The notes: a model not told the origin generated them from the letters alone. A stretch of 64,000 nt of DNA from Mucilaginibacter mallensis (GCF_900105165.1 NZ_LT629740.1:3534001-3598000), one strand, 5' to 3'; positions 8,697 through 17,224 are shown, numbered from the stretch's first letter. Translations and numbers: made by a program.

Positions 8697-8780
8697 GCGT
8701 CATTGCGAGGAACGAAGCAATCCCAAACTATGCAGATCGGATTTGCAAATCGGGGATTGCTTCGTTCCTCGCAATGACGC
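8697..8780. repeat. 84-bp palindromic element GCGTCATTGCGAGG, copy 1 (hisA-hisF)
   Basis: Perfect 28-bp arms at 8697-8724 and 8753-8780 enclose 28 bases. The element at 35213-35300 has the same arm core, the same 28-base centre length, and a centre that matches this one in reverse complement at most positions. They are therefore two copies of one element in opposite orientation. This copy ends 15 bases before the hisF ATG, so the his mRNA carries a very stable hairpin there. Confidence 0.9.
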
Positions 8781-8795
8781 TCTTATTAATAAATC

Positions 8796-9560
8796 ATGCT
8801 TGCTAAGCGAATCATCCCCTGCCTCGACGTTAAAGACGGTCGCACTGTTAAAGGCGTAAACTTTGTTGACCTGCGTGATGCTGGCGATCCGGTTGAACTG
8901 GCCTGGAACTACTCCCGCCAGGGTGCCGATGAACTGGTATTCCTTGATATTACCGCCACGCATGAACGCCGCAAAACCATGGTTGAACTGGTTAAATCTG
9001 TTGCAAGACAGGTAAACATCCCCTTTACTATTGGCGGCGGTATTAATGAAATTGCTGACGCCGATGCACTGCTTAATGCTGGTGCCGATAAGATCTCCAT
9101 CAACTCAGCAGCCGTGCGTAACCCGGCTTTAATTGATGAACTGGCTAAGGCATTCGGTGTACAGTTTGTGGTTATTGCGGTGGATACACGAGCATCAGGT
9201 GATAAAAATATAGTGCATTTAAATGGCGGCCGTATCCCTACTGAAAAGGAAACACTGGATTGGATACTGGAAGCGGAAAGTCGTGGCGCAGGTGAGATAT
9301 TGCTAACCTCCATGGATCATGATGGCACAAAGGCGGGTTTTGATAACGGGCTTTTGAAGATCATTAATGATGCGGTGCACATCCCCGTTATTGCCTCTGG
9401 CGGAGCGGGCTCAGTGCAGCATTTTGTTGATGTGTTTGAAAAAACTAATGTTGATGCAGCTTTGGCAGCATCGGTATTTCACTACGGCGAGATCCTGATC
9501 CCTGACCTGAAAGAAATATTAAGACAAAACAATATAGAGGTAAGAACCCTTGCTGAATAA
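8796..9560 (+). CDS. hisF: Imidazole glycerol phosphate synthase, cyclase subunit HisF
   Basis: Barrel enzyme that converts PRFAR and ammonia to imidazole glycerol phosphate and AICAR. Length 254 is normal. Catalytic aspartates are Asp11 in [14 protein letters not shown] and the Asp of [11 protein letters not shown]. Further motifs are [18 protein letters not shown] and VIASGGAGS. The start ATG 8796 directly precedes the conserved N-terminus. A longer overlapping frame on the opposite strand is a shadow. Next gene starts 5 bases after its stop. Confidence 0.97.
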   Translation: MLAKRIIPCLDVKDGRTVKGVNFVDLRDAGDPVELAWNYSRQGADELVFLDITATHERRKTMVELVKSVARQVNIPFTIGGGINEIADADALLNAGADKISINSAAVRNPALIDELAKAFGVQFVVIAVDTRASGDKNIVHLNGGRIPTEKETLDWILEAESRGAGEILLTSMDHDGTKAGFDNGLLKIINDAVHIPVIASGGAGSVQHFVDVFEKTNVDAALAASVFHYGEILIPDLKEILRQNNIEVRTLAE

Positions 9561-9565
9561 TACCC

Positions 9566-10081
9566 ATGGCTATTCAACTGGAAACAGATCGATTGATATT
9601 AAAGCAGTTTAGTGAAGAAGATGCAGCGTATCTGTTCGAACTAAACAATGATCCCGATGTTACCCGTTACGTTGGTGAAGGTGCATATAAAAGTATAGAT
9701 GATGTTCGTAATTTCATCAAGAATTACAACCAATACGAGCAATACGCACAGGGCCGTTTAAATATGTTCAACAAACAAACCGGCGAATATATAGGTTGGT
9801 GCGGATTGAAATATTTAGCCGATAAAAATTATTCGGATCTTGGTTATCGCCTGCTTAAACGCCATTGGGGCAAAGGCTATGCTACCGAAGCTGCAATAGC
9901 CTGTTTGGATTATGGCTTTAAAGTGCTTAATCTTGATAAAATTATCGGCACAGCCATGAAGGAGAACACAGCATCAATAAATGTGTTTAAGAAACTCGGC
10001 TTAAAATATAGTCATGATAACGATTGCGGTGAACAACCCGGTGTCGTTTATGTAATTACAAAAGAGAATTGGGGAATGTAG
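9566..10081 (+). CDS. GNAT-family N-acetyltransferase (RimJ/RimL type) inside the his operon
   Basis: A 171-residue acetyl-CoA-dependent acetyltransferase. The start LETDRLILKQFSEEDAAYLFEL and the acetyl-CoA loop RHWGKGYATEAA followed by NTASINVFKKLGLKY are characteristic of the Acetyltransf_3 group acting on proteins or small amines. It begins 5 bases after hisF and is followed by hisIE, so it is read with the histidine genes, though it has no known step in the pathway. The substrate cannot be told from sequence. Confidence 0.88.
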   Translation: MAIQLETDRLILKQFSEEDAAYLFELNNDPDVTRYVGEGAYKSIDDVRNFIKNYNQYEQYAQGRLNMFNKQTGEYIGWCGLKYLADKNYSDLGYRLLKRHWGKGYATEAAIACLDYGFKVLNLDKIIGTAMKENTASINVFKKLGLKYSHDNDCGEQPGVVYVITKENWGM

Positions 10082-10180
10082 TTTGTGAGGACACAGACTA
10101 CATTCCTTCCCGATGTCTGTGTCCTCACAAACATCTCCGCGACTGATAAAAATATTGCTGTCTGTGAGGACACAGACAGC
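10082..10180. repeat. GTGAGGACACAGAC hairpins between GNAT gene and hisIE
   Basis: A perfect 17-bp inverted repeat, TTTGTGAGGACACAGAC at 10082-10098 with its complement at 10115-10131, starts right after the GNAT stop. A second hairpin of the same word, GCTGTCTGTG with CACAGACAGC at 10157-10166 and 10171-10180, ends 14 bases before hisIE. Both are in the transcribed operon. Confidence 0.8.
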
Positions 10181-10194
10181 GGAATGAAAAGAAA

Positions 10195-10782
10195 ATGGAA
10201 ATAGATTTCAATAAAACAGACGGCCTAGTTCCGGTTATTATACAGGATGAGCATACGCTTGAAGTACTAATGCTTGGCTACATGAACCAGGCAGCCTATG
10301 ATAAAACCGTAAAGGAAAACATAGTAACCTTTTTCTCCCGCTCAAAAAACAGGCTGTGGACCAAAGGCGAAACCAGCAATAATTTTCTGCATGTAAAAAG
10401 CATCGATATCGACTGCGATAAGGATACCATCCTGATAAAAGTTAAACCCGATGGCCCGACCTGCCATACCGGCGACCGTAGCTGCTTTAAAACTACTTAT
10501 AACCAGAACTTTATATTAGAGTTAGAGCGGATCATTGCCGACCGTTATGAAAACCCGGTAGAAGGCTCGTATGTAAATAAACTGCGTAATAAAGGCTTAA
10601 ACAAAATAGCTCAAAAAGTCGGCGAAGAAGGTGTTGAAACCGTAATAGCCGCCTTAGCTGAAACCGAGTTCGACCTGATCAATGAATCATCCGATCTGGT
10701 ATTTCATCTACTGGTATTGCTGCGCGAAAAAGGCCTTACGCTTGAAACTATCGCCAAAAATTTAGAGCAACGACATAAGTAA
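10195..10782 (+). CDS. hisI: Bifunctional phosphoribosyl-AMP cyclohydrolase / phosphoribosyl-ATP pyrophosphatase
   Basis: HisIE fusion of 195 residues catalysing steps 2 and 3 of the pathway. Residues ~1-105 are the cyclohydrolase with WTKGETSNN, the metal-binding DCDKDTILIKV and GPTCHTGDRSCF. Residues ~110-195 are the pyrophosphatase with GEEGVETVIAALAE and DLVFHLLVLL. It is the last his gene of the operon; together with the genes upstream every step from PRPP to histidine is encoded here. Confidence 0.96.
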   Translation: MEIDFNKTDGLVPVIIQDEHTLEVLMLGYMNQAAYDKTVKENIVTFFSRSKNRLWTKGETSNNFLHVKSIDIDCDKDTILIKVKPDGPTCHTGDRSCFKTTYNQNFILELERIIADRYENPVEGSYVNKLRNKGLNKIAQKVGEEGVETVIAALAETEFDLINESSDLVFHLLVLLREKGLTLETIAKNLEQRHK

Positions 10783-10787
10783 GTTTT

Positions 10788-10922
10788 AAGTGGAAAGTTT
10801 AAAGTAGAAAGTTAAAAGCAAAAAAAGCACTTTCAACTTTGAGCTTTCAACTAAAGGGTAGTCTGAAGTAGAAAGTTATAAAGCCAAATACTTTCAACTT
10901 TGAACCTTCAACTTTCAACTCA
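10788..10922. repeat. Repeated-word palindrome (AAAGTTGAAAG / CTTTCAACTTT)
   Basis: The gap between hisIE and the WD40 gene is made of imperfect copies of a short word: GGAAAGTTTAAAG, TAGAAAGTTAAAAG and TAGAAAGTTATAAAG on one side, and CTTTCAACTTTGA, GCTTTCAACT and CTTCAACTTTCAACT in reverse complement. The region can fold back on itself repeatedly. It ends 5 bases before the WD40 start. Confidence 0.7.
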
Positions 10923-10927
10923 AAAAA

Positions 10928-11836
10928 ATGATCTCCGTAGAAAAAATAACAGAACTTACCGGGCACAGCAACCCTATTTTCACTGCCGAACTTTCACAAA
11001 AACCGGGTATATTATTTACCGGTGGTAATGATAAGGGTGTGGTGGAATGGAGCCTGAAGAACAATGCTTTTATAAAAGTAATGTTCCCGGTGCCTGCTTC
11101 TGTGTATGCTATACTTTGTCCGTCGGGATTCCCCTATCTGTTTGCCGGTTTACGTACAGGCGATATTGTAGTATTCGATTTTATCCAGCAAAAAGTTATC
11201 AAGCTATTAAAGCACCACGTTAAGCCTATATTTGATATTAAATTTGCAAGCAGTAAAAACGAACTGCTCGCAGCTTCAGAAGATGGTACTATTTCTATCT
11301 GGAACATCAATACCCTTGAATTAATACATACGGTTAAGATTTCTGACGATACTATACGCTGCATTAGTATCTCTCCCGATGAAAAACAGGTAGCTTTCGG
11401 CTGCCGCGATAATTTGGTGAGGGTTTATGACCTGGAAGATTATACCCCAATAAAAGCCCTGGCTGGCCATAGTATGGCAGTATTCTCCCTGCAATACGCG
11501 CCCAATGGTGAATACCTGGTTTCAGGCAGTCGGGATGCACAGGTAAAATTATGGGATGCCCGGTCATTTGAACTGCTCCAGAATATTCCGGCTCACCTGT
11601 TTGCTGTAAATAACATCGCCTTCCATCCCACACAGCCCTATTTTGCTACCGCCAGCATGGATAAAAGCATAAAGCTTTGGGGGGCCGACGATTTTAAATT
11701 ATACAAGGTCATCAGCCGCGAAAAAGGTTTCGCCAGTCATTTCCTATCCATAAATAAGGTGGTGTGGAATGGTGATCAGCTAATTTCTGTAAGCGACGAT
11801 AAAAAAATAATTATCTGGGATATAAAATTCCATTAA
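10928..11836 (+). CDS. WD40-repeat protein
   Basis: A 302-residue cytoplasmic protein with no signal peptide, made of about seven WD40 blades. Clear repeat units include LAASEDGTISIWNI, QVAFGCRDNLVRVYDL, YLVSGSRDAQVKLWDA, FATASMDKSIKLWGA and LISVSDDKKIIIWDI. Such propellers serve as protein-protein scaffolds; no catalytic domain is attached. Its stop codon abuts the stop of the convergent NlpC/P60 gene with no base between them. It follows the his operon after a repeat region and may have its own promoter. Confidence 0.9.
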   Translation: MISVEKITELTGHSNPIFTAELSQKPGILFTGGNDKGVVEWSLKNNAFIKVMFPVPASVYAILCPSGFPYLFAGLRTGDIVVFDFIQQKVIKLLKHHVKPIFDIKFASSKNELLAASEDGTISIWNINTLELIHTVKISDDTIRCISISPDEKQVAFGCRDNLVRVYDLEDYTPIKALAGHSMAVFSLQYAPNGEYLVSGSRDAQVKLWDARSFELLQNIPAHLFAVNNIAFHPTQPYFATASMDKSIKLWGADDFKLYKVISREKGFASHFLSINKVVWNGDQLISVSDDKKIIIWDIKFH

Positions 11837-12610
11837 TTACCACAGCAATGCAGTATGGCGTTTAATTGAATGAAAATCGTGTGTATAGCGCTTTAATTCT
11901 TCTGAATAGATCCCCTTCTCATCAATAATATCAATCTTCACTTTGCCCGAGGCATGGATTATCTTCTCATTTTTCAGGATTATCCCCACGTGTACTACAC
12001 GGCCATCTTTATTATGAAAAAAAGCAAGGTCGCCTAAATTCGCTTCGTATAAATTAGGGATAGTATCGCCTTGTTCAGCCTGTAAACTGGCATCACGCTT
12101 TAAGTTTATACCGTACAGCCTATAAACAGCTTGTGTAAAGCCCGAGCAATCGATACCAAAATGTGTACGGCCGCCCCATAAATACGGCGCATTTAAAAAA
12201 GATTTTGCTGTATTTGTAAAGTTTTCAATATCTCCTTTAGGTCCAAGTATTTCAAATTTTTCATTACCTATTTTACAGCTATTACCTTCAAAAAAAGCAA
12301 GTGAACTGGCTATAGGTAAATACAAAATAGTGTTATCAGATTTTTTCCAGGCCTGGGTTACAGCACCATAGGTTAAGGGGGCTTTCTCGCGTTTAAGCTG
12401 CAGCCAGCCCATGTGGCTAAGCATGGTAAACTGTAACCGGCCTATCCAACCTGTATAATTATCGGCGTTTGTAGTTACAAGTACCCATTTTTCAGCCCAT
12501 TCTAAAATTTCAAATGCTTCACCAAATAATATCTGTGATATCATTTCGCTTTGTTCATTTGGTGCAGCACGCATGGGAACTACCGCTAAATTACAAATAC
12601 CGTATTCCAT
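11837..12610 (-). CDS. NlpC/P60-family cysteine peptidase with SH3-like domain
   Basis: A 257-residue putative peptidoglycan endopeptidase of the gamma-D-glutamyl-diamino-acid type. Residues ~1-120 form bacterial SH3-like modules (for example WVLVTTNADNYTGWIG); residues ~130-250 are the catalytic NlpC/P60 domain, with nucleophile Cys155 in FGIDCSGF, His207 in VVHVGI and a third polar residue His219 in IIHASGKV. No signal peptide is obvious, so it may be cytoplasmic and act on recycled muropeptides, like other signal-less members. A terminator of the upstream ferredoxin gene lies just before it. Confidence 0.9.
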   Translation of the reverse strand: MEYGICNLAVVPMRAAPNEQSEMISQILFGEAFEILEWAEKWVLVTTNADNYTGWIGRLQFTMLSHMGWLQLKREKAPLTYGAVTQAWKKSDNTILYLPIASSLAFFEGNSCKIGNEKFEILGPKGDIENFTNTAKSFLNAPYLWGGRTHFGIDCSGFTQAVYRLYGINLKRDASLQAEQGDTIPNLYEANLGDLAFFHNKDGRVVHVGIILKNEKIIHASGKVKIDIIDEKGIYSEELKRYTHDFHSIKRHTALLW

Positions 12611-12663
12611 ATATAAGAAATAGACGCTTCTAGAAGTATAATAGTTTAATTAGGATACAATAT

Positions 12664-12697
12664 AAAAAAAGGAAGACATAAAGCCTTCCTTTTTTAT
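12664..12697 (-). terminator. Terminator after the ferredoxin gene
   Basis: Hairpin GGAAG/CTTCC (12671-12675 with 12685-12689) flanked by A7 on the left and T6 on the right. Read on the minus strand it gives a stem followed by a T run, 28 bases after the ferredoxin stop. It may work in both directions. Confidence 0.75.
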
Positions 12698-12724
12698 AAA
12701 TTTCCTAAATATAAATAAAAAGTA

Positions 12725-13078
12725 TTATTCATTCATGTGAAGCCATTCTTTTTTGGCAATCAGTTCTTCTTCTGTTTCACGCACGTTTTCATCATCTACA
12801 CAGCAATCAACAGGGCAAACAGCAGCACACTGTGGCTCATCATGAAAACCAACACACTCTGTACATTTGTCAGGTACTATATAATAAATATCGTCAGATA
12901 AAGCAGCTTGTGCTTCTTCTGCATCCAAAGTAACGCCATCGCCAAAATCAATAACGCCTTTTAAACCTGTACCATCTGAAAACCGCCATGCCGCTCCTGC
13001 ATCATAAATAGCATTATTTGGGCACTCTGGTTCGCAGGCTCCGCAGTTAATGCATTCATCGGTGATTATAATCGCCAT
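12725..13078 (-). CDS. 4Fe-4S dicluster ferredoxin
   Basis: A 117-residue electron carrier with two iron-sulfur motifs: [12 protein letters not shown] (Cys9, 12, 15, 19) near the start and [22 protein letters not shown] in the second half, separated by an acidic stretch. The wide spacing in the second motif is that of bacterial Alvin-type ferredoxins. It is transcribed divergently from the acyl-CoA reductase gene, a common arrangement in this phylum, which suggests shared control but not necessarily direct electron transfer. Confidence 0.93.
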   Translation of the reverse strand: MAIIITDECINCGACEPECPNNAIYDAGAAWRFSDGTGLKGVIDFGDGVTLDAEEAQAALSDDIYYIVPDKCTECVGFHDEPQCAAVCPVDCCVDDENVRETEEELIAKKEWLHMNE

Positions 13079-13184
13079 ATTTTTCTAAATATCTTATATT
13101 CTCAATTAACTTTGCCCCGTAATTAAACAGGGAACGCAAATATAACAAAAAAACACTTCAAGGGTTTAAATACATACCATTTAT

Positions 13185-14207
13185 ATGTCAAAATTCAATG
13201 CAATAGCATTAACAGATACTTTAGCAGCATTAGGAGAACAGTTAAGCAGTCCTGATGAACAGTTAACCGAGCTTATCAACAATGAACTATATTACAACGC
13301 ATGGTTCACTCCTGATAATGTGGCAAAAGCCGTAACATCCATAGGCGCCATGCTAAATACAGCCGATATTACAACATGGCTCAGCAAATACAACCTCGAT
13401 AACCGGGGCAATAAAAAAGTAGGCTTAATATTGGCAGGCAACATACCGCTGGTGGGTTTCCATGATGTGTTGTGCGTACTGGCTACTGGCAATCACGCGC
13501 TTATCAAATCATCATCGCAGGACAGCCGTATGATTAAATATGTGCTTAACCTGCTGGTTGAGTTAGATAACAGCTTTGCCAGCCAGTTTAGTTTTATTGA
13601 ACGACTGGAAAACTTTGATGCGGTTATAGCCACCGGCAGTAATAACACTTCGCGTTATTTTGAATATTATTTCGGCAAAGTTCCAAACATCATCCGTAAA
13701 AACAGGAACAGTATAGCCGTATTATCAGGCAATGAAACAGCTGAACAGCTGCATGAACTCGGGCATGATATTTTTGATTATTATGGCCTCGGATGCCGCA
13801 ATGTGTCAAAAGTACTGGTCCCCGAAGGTTATAACTTCAATTTCTTTTTCGAGTCGATACAAGATTATGAACAGATCATCAATCATCATAAATACAATAA
13901 CAACTACGACTATAACAAGTCTATATACCTTGTAAACCGCGACGATCATTTTGACAATGGCTTCCTCCTGCTTAAAAAGGATGACAGGTTCACCTCGCCC
14001 CTAGCTGTTTTATTTTATGGCAATTATACTGATGTACAGTCGGTACAAGATCTGATAAACACTGAAAGCGAAAAGATACAATGTGTGGTTAGCGCGATAC
14101 CATTGCAGGTAACAAACCAAGTGGTAGGCTTTGGTGAAAGCCAGCAGCCCCAATTATGGGATTACGCCGATGGTATTGATACGATGAATTTCTTGTCAAA
14201 TCTTTAA
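13185..14207 (+). CDS. LuxC-like acyl-CoA reductase
   Basis: A 340-residue member of the LuxC/aldehyde-dehydrogenase superfamily, which reduces acyl-CoA to an aldehyde with NAD(P)H. Visible features are the Rossmann-like start of the conserved region KVGLILAGNIPLVGFHD, VIATGSNNTSRYFEYYFG, and the probable catalytic cysteine in YYGLGCRNVSKV. Family members in Bacteroidota are widespread and their physiological acyl substrate is not settled. The promoter for the next operon overlaps its last codons. Confidence 0.85.
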   Translation: MSKFNAIALTDTLAALGEQLSSPDEQLTELINNELYYNAWFTPDNVAKAVTSIGAMLNTADITTWLSKYNLDNRGNKKVGLILAGNIPLVGFHDVLCVLATGNHALIKSSSQDSRMIKYVLNLLVELDNSFASQFSFIERLENFDAVIATGSNNTSRYFEYYFGKVPNIIRKNRNSIAVLSGNETAEQLHELGHDIFDYYGLGCRNVSKVLVPEGYNFNFFFESIQDYEQIINHHKYNNNYDYNKSIYLVNRDDHFDNGFLLLKKDDRFTSPLAVLFYGNYTDVQSVQDLINTESEKIQCVVSAIPLQVTNQVVGFGESQQPQLWDYADGIDTMNFLSNL

Positions 14208-14223
14208 AATAAGAATATCTTTG
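14193..14223 (+). promoter_or_regulatory. Promoter for the 14316 gene and ftsE
   Basis: TTG at 14193-14195 and TATCTTTG at 14216-14223 are 20 bases apart, a full match to the Bacteroidota consensus. It overlaps the 3' end of the reductase gene. Transcription would start near 14230, so the palindrome that follows makes up the whole 5' untranslated region. Confidence 0.7.
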
Positions 14224-14228
14224 GGAAC

Positions 14229-14309
14229 GGTCATTAGTCACTTGTCATTAGTCATTGGTAAAATTTACCCGCACGAACTAATGACCAATGACTCAATGAC
14301 CAATGACTA
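14229..14309. repeat. Repeated-word palindrome GTCATTAGTCATTGG in a 5' UTR
   Basis: The left half has GTCATTAGTCA, then GTCATTAGTCATTGGT; the right half has ACTAATGACCAATGAC and CAATGACCAATGAC in reverse complement. The last word ends about 7 bases before the ATG at 14316, so pairing would cover the ribosome-binding area. Confidence 0.75.
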
Positions 14310-14315
14310 AAAAAA

Positions 14316-14519
14316 ATGTATATAATTAAAGTTAAAGGCGTAGCTAAAATACCCGATTACGTACAGTTAAGGGACGATAAATTTACGCTGCTGGCTTATT
14401 TCAGGGTCGACAGGCCTGAAAAATCACTGGATAAGGCCGGGCTTGGTGATAAGACCGATTACATAATGAATATTGTTAAAGAACTGCCGTTTGGGCAGAT
14501 ATTAAAGTTAGACCTGTAA
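14316..14519 (+). CDS. Small conserved-looking protein upstream of ftsE
   Basis: A 67-residue hydrophilic protein with no signal peptide or membrane segment. I do not recognise a family. It has a strong own promoter and stops 1 base before the ATG of the FtsE-like gene, so it is almost certainly translated and coupled to it. The sequence has a beta-rich start (IIKVKGVAKIPDYVQL) and a helical end (IMNIVKELPFGQILKL). Function unknown; the tight link suggests a role with the ABC ATPase. Confidence 0.75.
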   Translation: MYIIKVKGVAKIPDYVQLRDDKFTLLAYFRVDRPEKSLDKAGLGDKTDYIMNIVKELPFGQILKLDL

Positions 14520-14520
14520 C

Positions 14521-15207
14521 ATGATTGGAAACTCTATTATAAAGCTAAGCGGTGTTGATATTTTTCAGCAAAAGCACCTGGTGTTATCAAACGTTAACCT
14601 GCATATTGATAAAAATGATTTTGTATGGCTTATTGGCCAAACCGGATCAGGTAAAAGCAGCTTGCTAAAGGTTATTTATGGCGATCTGAGCATTTCATCA
14701 GGCAGCGGTATTGCTTGCGGCTACGATCTTAACAAACTTGGGAGCAAGGAAATTCCTTTTCTTCGCCGTAAACTGGGTATAGTTTTCCAGGATTTTCAGT
14801 TACTTACCGACCGCTCGGTTGAGCAAAACCTGCATTTTGTAATGCGCGCCACCGGCTGGACAGATAAAAAATTAATAGCCGACCGTACACTTGATGTTTT
14901 GGAGAAGGTAGGCCTGCGTTCTAAATTAAAGAAAATGCCGCATGAGCTTTCAGGCGGTGAGCAGCAGCGCGTAGTAATTGCCCGAGCTTTGCTTAACGAC
15001 CCCGAAATTATCCTGGCAGATGAGCCAACAGGCAACCTCGACCCTGATACATCCGAAGAAATTGTATTGCTGCTTAAACAAATAGGCCAGCAATTAGGCA
15101 CCGCGGTAATTATTGCCACGCATGATTATCATATCATCCGTACATTCCCTTCGCGCATTATTAAATGCGAAAACAGTAAGGTTTTGGAAGATGTGCAGAT
15201 AGCTTAG
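14521..15207 (+). CDS. ftsE: FtsE-like ABC transporter ATP-binding protein
   Basis: A 228-residue ABC ATPase of the FtsE/LolD/MacB group. Walker A is [10 protein letters not shown] loop VFQDFQLL, signature LSGGEQQRV, Walker [11 protein letters not shown] loop ATHDYH. In Bacteroidota the FtsE assigned to divisome-linked cell-wall hydrolase control looks like this, but LolD-like lipoprotein or MacB-like ATPases are close relatives, and no ftsX partner is adjacent. The symbol is therefore probable rather than certain. Confidence 0.75.
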   Translation: MIGNSIIKLSGVDIFQQKHLVLSNVNLHIDKNDFVWLIGQTGSGKSSLLKVIYGDLSISSGSGIACGYDLNKLGSKEIPFLRRKLGIVFQDFQLLTDRSVEQNLHFVMRATGWTDKKLIADRTLDVLEKVGLRSKLKKMPHELSGGEQQRVVIARALLNDPEIILADEPTGNLDPDTSEEIVLLLKQIGQQLGTAVIIATHDYHIIRTFPSRIIKCENSKVLEDVQIA

Positions 15208-15303
15208 TTAATTCAAAAGTTAAAATTCAAAATTCAAAAACTGACGCTGCCTGTCAGTATGCAGGTGAGGTATGTCAGTACTACACCAAACTCATGTAAT
15301 ACG

Positions 15304-15344
15304 CTGACAGCTTGTCGTTATTTAAACAATGGCAAGATACTTGT
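15304..15344 (+). promoter_or_regulatory. Possible sigma-54-type promoter of grpE-dnaJ
   Basis: TGGCAAGATACTTGT at 15330-15344 resembles TGGCAC-N5-TTGC, with the GG doublet and the -12 TTG correctly spaced but T instead of C at the last base. Upstream, CTGACAG (15304-15310), CTGTCAG (15251-15257) and GTCAG (15274-15278) repeat a TGACAG word that could be an activator site. The predicted start would lie about 17 bases before the grpE ATG. Inference only. Confidence 0.4.
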
Positions 15345-15371
15345 CTTGCACTATTTACTTATAATATTAAT

Positions 15372-15923
15372 ATGCTTAAGAAGAAACACACAGAAAATAC
15401 AGAAACACCGGAAGAAGGTGTAATAGATGAAAATATACAGGGTACCGAAGCAGAAGCAGCACCAAAAGGCCCGTCTGCAGAGGATAAACTGAAGGAAGAA
15501 TTATCGGCAGCCAATGACAAATACCTGCGTTTGTTTGCCGAGTTTGATAACTTCAGGAGGCGCACAGTAAGGGAACGTGAAGAAGCAAGAAAAACTGAAG
15601 GTAAAGATGTAATCGTTGCTATGCTACCCGTGATGGATGATTTTGAGCGTGCCATCCGGTCGATGGATAATGCTACTGATGTCAATGCTATCAAAACAGG
15701 TATTGAACTGATCTACAATAAATTAAGCAGCACACTTGCACAAAAAGGCTTAAAAGCTATGGATGCTTTAGGCGAAACATTTGATGCTGACATTCATGAA
15801 GCTATTACCAATGTGCCTGCCCCTACTGATGATTTAAAAGGCAAGGTGATAGATGTAATGGAAAAAGGCTATTACCTGGGCGATAAGGTAGCACGCTTTG
15901 CTAAAGTAATAGTAGGTGCTTAA
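15372..15923 (+). CDS. grpE: Nucleotide exchange factor GrpE
   Basis: A 183-residue co-chaperone that releases ADP from DnaK. An acidic, disordered N-terminus is followed by a long coiled-coil helix (about residues 35-85, including YLRLFAEFDNFRRRT) and the compact beta domain with FDADIHEAI and VMEKGYYLGDKVAR, the GrpE signature. An in-frame extension back to TTG 15312 exists, but the ATG at 15372 gives the normal length and clears the putative promoter. It is followed by dnaJ; dnaK is not in the window. Confidence 0.95.
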   Translation: MLKKKHTENTETPEEGVIDENIQGTEAEAAPKGPSAEDKLKEELSAANDKYLRLFAEFDNFRRRTVREREEARKTEGKDVIVAMLPVMDDFERAIRSMDNATDVNAIKTGIELIYNKLSSTLAQKGLKAMDALGETFDADIHEAITNVPAPTDDLKGKVIDVMEKGYYLGDKVARFAKVIVGA

Positions 15924-15933
15924 TTGATTTGGG

Positions 15934-16045
15934 ATTTCGGATGTTCGATTTCGAATTTATTTGAATTGGATATTTAGAATTCTCACCCTGATAAAAACTT
16001 ATATATAATTGATAAATTCGAAATCAAAATTTCGAAATCCGAAAT
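15934..16045. repeat. Repeated-word palindrome (TTCGAAATCCGAAAT) between grpE and dnaJ
   Basis: The left half (15934-15958) carries ATTTCGGATGTTCGATTTCG; the right half (16014-16045) carries the complement words TTCGAAATC and TTCGAAATCCGAAAT. The right half ends 6 bases before the dnaJ ATG. The same layout with other words is seen at 10788, 14229, 38347 and 39868. Confidence 0.7.
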
Positions 16046-16051
16046 AAAACT

Positions 16052-17224
16052 ATGGCTAAAAGAGATTATTACGATGTGCTTGGTGTAGCAAAAGGCGCTG
16101 ATGCTGATGAAATAAAAAAGGCATATCGTAAAATGGCTATCAAATATCACCCGGATAAAAACGAAGGTGATAAAGAAGCTGAAGAAAAATTCAAGGAAGC
16201 TGCCGAAGCTTACGAAGTACTAAGTAATCCTGAAAAACGCCAGCGTTACAACCAGTTTGGTCACGCTGCCAACGCACAATCACCAAACGGTGGTGGCGGC
16301 TATGGCGGTGCGGGCATGAACATGGAAGATATATTTAGCCAGTTCGGTGATATTTTTGGTGGTGGCAGTCCGTTTGAAGGTTTCTTTGGCGGTGGTGGCG
16401 GAGGCCGACAAGGCGGCGGTGGCCGTCGTGTGGCGCGCGGCAGCAACCTGCGTATTAAGGTAAGGCTTACTGTTGAAGAAATTGCCAATGGTGCCGAAAA
16501 GAAAATAAAGGTAAACAAGCAGATAGTTTGTAAAACCTGCGATGGTTCGGGCGCTAAGGATAAATCATCTATCCAAACCTGTAAAACTTGCGGTGGCCAG
16601 GGCGCTGTGCGCAGGGTGACCAATACCATACTAGGCCAGATGCAAACTACCAGCACCTGCCCTACCTGTAATGGCGAAGGCTCTGTAATTACCTCAAAAT
16701 GCCCTGTTTGTCATGGCGATGGATTAGTACGTGGTGAAGAAACCATTACTATAAACATACCTGCCGGCGTAAGCGAAGGCATGCAGTTGAGCATGAGCGG
16801 CAAAGGAAACGCGGCCCCACGTGGTGGCATGCCGGGAGATCTGATCATATTGATTGAAGAGATCCCTCACGAAACTTTAAAACGCGACGGTAACAATATC
16901 ATTTACGATCTGCACATTAACTTTGTTGATGCCGCTTTAGGTACCAGCGTTGAAGTACCGACCATTGATGGGAAAGCCAAAATAAAAATTGAACCCGGCA
17001 CACAAGGCGGTAAAATATTACGCTTAAAAGGTAAAGGCGTTCCCGAAGTAAACTCATACCATCGCGGCGACCAGCTGGTGCATATTAATATATGGACACC
17101 AAAGGCATTAAGCCGTGAAGAGCGTGAATTGCTTGAAAAACTACAAAGCTCACCAAACTTCAAACCCAACCCCGGCAAAAACGAAAAAAGCTTTTTTGAA
17201 CGGATGAAGGAATATTTTGAGTAG
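16052..17224 (+). CDS. dnaJ: Chaperone DnaJ
   Basis: A 390-residue class A J-protein. The order is: J domain (residues ~1-70) with the HPD motif in KYHPDKNEG; a Gly/Phe-rich linker; a zinc-finger domain with four CxxCxGxG-type motifs, [27 protein letters not shown] and CPVCHGDGL; and the C-terminal substrate-binding beta domains ending in a dimerisation segment. It stimulates DnaK ATPase with GrpE, its upstream neighbour. A strong terminator follows. Confidence 0.97.
   Translation: MAKRDYYDVLGVAKGADADEIKKAYRKMAIKYHPDKNEGDKEAEEKFKEAAEAYEVLSNPEKRQRYNQFGHAANAQSPNGGGGYGGAGMNMEDIFSQFGDIFGGGSPFEGFFGGGGGGRQGGGGRRVARGSNLRIKVRLTVEEIANGAEKKIKVNKQIVCKTCDGSGAKDKSSIQTCKTCGGQGAVRRVTNTILGQMQTTSTCPTCNGEGSVITSKCPVCHGDGLVRGEETITINIPAGVSEGMQLSMSGKGNAAPRGGMPGDLIILIEEIPHETLKRDGNNIIYDLHINFVDAALGTSVEVPTIDGKAKIKIEPGTQGGKILRLKGKGVPEVNSYHRGDQLVHINIWTPKALSREERELLEKLQSSPNFKPNPGKNEKSFFERMKEYFE

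Noticed and set aside
8662..8859. 65-residue frame between hisA and hisF
   Set aside because: It is a translation of the palindromic element and overlaps the hisF start.
15312..15371. TTG-started extension of GrpE
   Set aside because: It overlaps the putative promoter, and the ATG at 15372 gives normal GrpE length.
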